A stretch of DNA of 6,571 bases, taken from Syntrophobacterales bacterium (lineage in GTDB: Bacteria > Desulfobacterota > Desulfobaccia > Desulfobaccales > 0-14-0-80-60-11). Made by a program: the position numbers and the translations under genes. Positions 5,072-6,571 of this stretch are shown here, piece after piece (position 1 is the first letter of the stretch; each line of letters starts with the position of its first letter). The stretch spans positions 1-6,571 of the forward strand of contig JAGVPN010000028.1 in assembly GCA_020052215.1 (NCBI GenBank). The letters are read 5' to 3'. A model generated the notes under the pieces. The model saw only the letters and a program-made list of their open reading frames with translations. It ran no database searches and was not told where the DNA came from.

Positions 5072-6571
5072 ATGGCAGACGCCTTCATTTCGTATTCCCG
5101 CAGGGACAAGGACTTTGTTCACCAGTTGCAGGAGACCCTGACCGAGCACCAGCGGAAGACCTGGCTGGACACTAAGGACATTCCCCCCACTGCCGAGTGG
5201 CTCCAGGAGATCTACTCCGCCATCGAGAAGTCCGACGCCTTTGTCTTCGTCATCAGCCCGGACTCGACCCTTTCCGAGGTTTGCCAACTAGAGCTGGCCC
5301 ATGCGGTCAAGCATCACAAGCGGCTTATTCCTATCCTCCGGAGGGAGGCCGACCAAGGCAAGGTGCCGGAGCCCCTGCCCCAACTGAACTGGCTGTACTT
5401 CCGGGAGGAAGACGACTTTGGAGGCGCATTCCAGACCTTCCTCACTGCCCTGACCACCGACCTGGAGCACGTCCGAGCGCATACTCGGCTCCTCACCCAG
5501 GCCCGGGACTGGGAGGGCAAAGGGCAGGACCGGAGCCTGCTCCTCCGGGGCCGCGAACTGAAGGAGGCCGAGGCCTGGCTGGCCGCGGGCGGCGACAAGG
5601 AACCCCGGCCCACGGACCTGATGCACCAGTTTCTCCTGGCCTCCCGCCAAGCCTCCACAAAGCGGCAGCGCCTCCTGCTGGGGTCCGTCAGCTTCGCCCT
5701 GCTGGTGGCGGTAGTCCTGGCCCTGGCGGCTTTTTATCAGTATCAGATGGCCGAACGCCGGGGCCGCATCGCCCTCTCCCGCCAACTTGCCGCCCAGGCA
5801 AACATACTTGCGGAAAGCCAGCTGGACTTAGCCCTCCTGTTGAGTGTGGAGGCCTGCAGGCTGGAAAAGACCCTGGAAGCCCGCAGTGCTCTGCTGACTG
5901 CCCTCGGAAAAGAGCCGCGACTCAAGAGCATGCTCCATGGACACAGGAGGGCCGTGAAATGGGTTTCCTTCAGCCCCGATGGCAACACCCTATCCTCGGT
6001 AGGTTGGTATGGGGACATCATCCTCTGGGATACAACTAGCTACCAGGCCATTGGCAAGGTGGAAGGAAACCGGGATGCCGGTGTTGCCTTCAGCCCGGAT
6101 GGAAAAATCCTCGCTGCGGCGCGTGATGATGCGAACATCATTCTCTGGGATCTGAAAGCCCAAAAGCCTCTGGACCCGCCTCTGAAAGGACATAAAGAAA
6201 CAGTAGTGGACCTGGCTTTCAGTCCAGATGGAAAAGTTCTGGCGTCGGCAAGTGAGGATAAGACCATCATTCTCTGGGACCCCAATACCCGCAAGCCCCT
6301 GGGTCCGCCCCTGAAAGGACACCAGGATGCCGTTATGAGCATTGCCTTTAGCCCGGATGGGAAAATCCTGGCGTCGGCAAGTAAGGACAAAACCATCATT
6401 CTCTGGGATCCCAATACCCGAACGCCTCTGGCCCCGCCCTTGAAAGGACACCAGGGTGCCATTATTTGGGTTGGGTTCAGCTCGGTTGGGCAAATCCTGG
6501 CCTCGTATGGAGAGGGCTTTATTATCTGGGACCTGAAAACCCAAAAGCCTCTGGACCCGCCTCTGACAGGA
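5072..6571 (+). CDS. TIR-transmembrane-WD40 repeat protein (3' end beyond window)
   Basis: The frame is open for 500 codons to the window edge, with AGGAGG (5061-5066) 5 nt before ATG 5072. Residues 1 to about 130 form a TIR domain: strand A DAFISYSRRD (3-12), WLD (31-33), the aC region WLQEIYSAIEKSDAFVFVIS (43-62), and SEVCQLELAHAV (68-79). E74 fits the catalytic glutamate of NAD+-hydrolysing TIRs. Residues 131-200 form a charged helical linker (AHTRLLTQARDWEGKGQDRS, later LRGRELKEAEAWLA). One membrane helix spans about 201-221. A helical segment (QLAAQANILAESQLDLALLL, 238-257) leads into WD40 blades starting near 288, 331, 372, 415 and 458, with a sixth beginning at the edge. The linker and post-helix segments are familiar from bacterial TIR- or STAND-WD40 receptors. 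Here no NACHT/STAND ATPase is present. Likely role: membrane sensor with a TIR effector, possibly anti-phage or cell suicide; substrate and trigger are unknown. Confidence 0.9.
   Translation, partial: MADAFISYSRRDKDFVHQLQETLTEHQRKTWLDTKDIPPTAEWLQEIYSAIEKSDAFVFVISPDSTLSEVCQLELAHAVKHHKRLIPILRREADQGKVPEPLPQLNWLYFREEDDFGGAFQTFLTALTTDLEHVRAHTRLLTQARDWEGKGQDRSLLLRGRELKEAEAWLAAGGDKEPRPTDLMHQFLLASRQASTKRQRLLLGSVSFALLVAVVLALAAFYQYQMAERRGRIALSRQLAAQANILAESQLDLALLLSVEACRLEKTLEARSALLTALGKEPRLKSMLHGHRRAVKWVSFSPDGNTLSSVGWYGDIILWDTTSYQAIGKVEGNRDAGVAFSPDGKILAAARDDANIILWDLKAQKPLDPPLKGHKETVVDLAFSPDGKVLASASEDKTIILWDPNTRKPLGPPLKGHQDAVMSIAFSPDGKILASASKDKTIILWDPNTRTPLAPPLKGHQGAIIWVGFSSVGQILASYGEGFIIWDLKTQKPLDPPLTG
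6191..6571 (+). repeat. 129-bp tandem WD40-coding repeats
   Basis: Blades 3 to 5 of the TIR-WD40 gene recur at a 43-codon period (starts near 6191, 6320 and 6449). Blades 3 and 4 share identical runs such as CTGGCGTCGGCAAGT and ACCATCATTCTCTGGGA. A 27-nt stretch at the end of blade 2 (6159-6185) is identical to one at the end of blade 5 (6540-6566). The array continues beyond the window. Confidence 0.8.

Noticed and set aside
5197..6039. Long + strand frame of 280 codons, rich in Pro/Gly/Arg
   Set aside because: It is an out-of-frame shadow of the TIR-WD40 gene, which has the ribosome site and recognisable domains.

Overview
The window comes from a bacterial chromosome. GC-rich coding sequence, several exported proteins, and short intergenic palindromic repeats built from C/G runs (8-98, 211-257, 1269-1321) resemble what is common in Desulfobacterota (the former Deltaproteobacteria). 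No marker gene fixes the taxon, so this placement is only an inference.

Layout. Positions 1-327 hold repeats and no gene. A protein-L-isoaspartate O-methyltransferase with an export signal (pcm-like) follows at 328-1155. Positions 1156-2189 have no intact gene. They hold a palindromic repeat, a short remnant of the C-terminus of a tyrosine recombinase (1354-1452), a 16-nt piece shaped like a tRNA 3' end (1529-1544), two palindromes with the same half-sites, a rho-independent terminator (1699-1728) and a good sigma70-type promoter (2011-2040). Next come three exported proteins on the + strand: a Sel1-like repeat protein (2190-2990), a TolB-like beta-propeller protein (3092-4060) and an unrecognised secreted protein (4080-4841). 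The last two look like one operon. A repeat of about 47 bp with a 17-bp perfect core lies just upstream of both the Sel1-repeat gene and the TolB-like gene. After a short spacer with a possible frameshifted small gene, a TIR-transmembrane-WD40 gene starts at 5072 and is open to the end of the window (500 codons, no stop).

How the genes may work together. The three exported proteins are repeat or propeller scaffolds, probably periplasmic or surface-associated. The most interesting gene is the TIR-WD40 protein. Its TIR domain (residues 1 to about 130) keeps the glutamate expected for NAD+ hydrolysis, and one membrane helix separates it from a WD40 propeller whose repeats are close to identical at DNA level. 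This is the general architecture of bacterial conflict or defence receptors, but no NTPase module lies between TIR and WD40. Whether the neighbouring genes belong to one system cannot be settled from this window. The decayed integrase and attachment-like sequence show that this is a site of past insertion.
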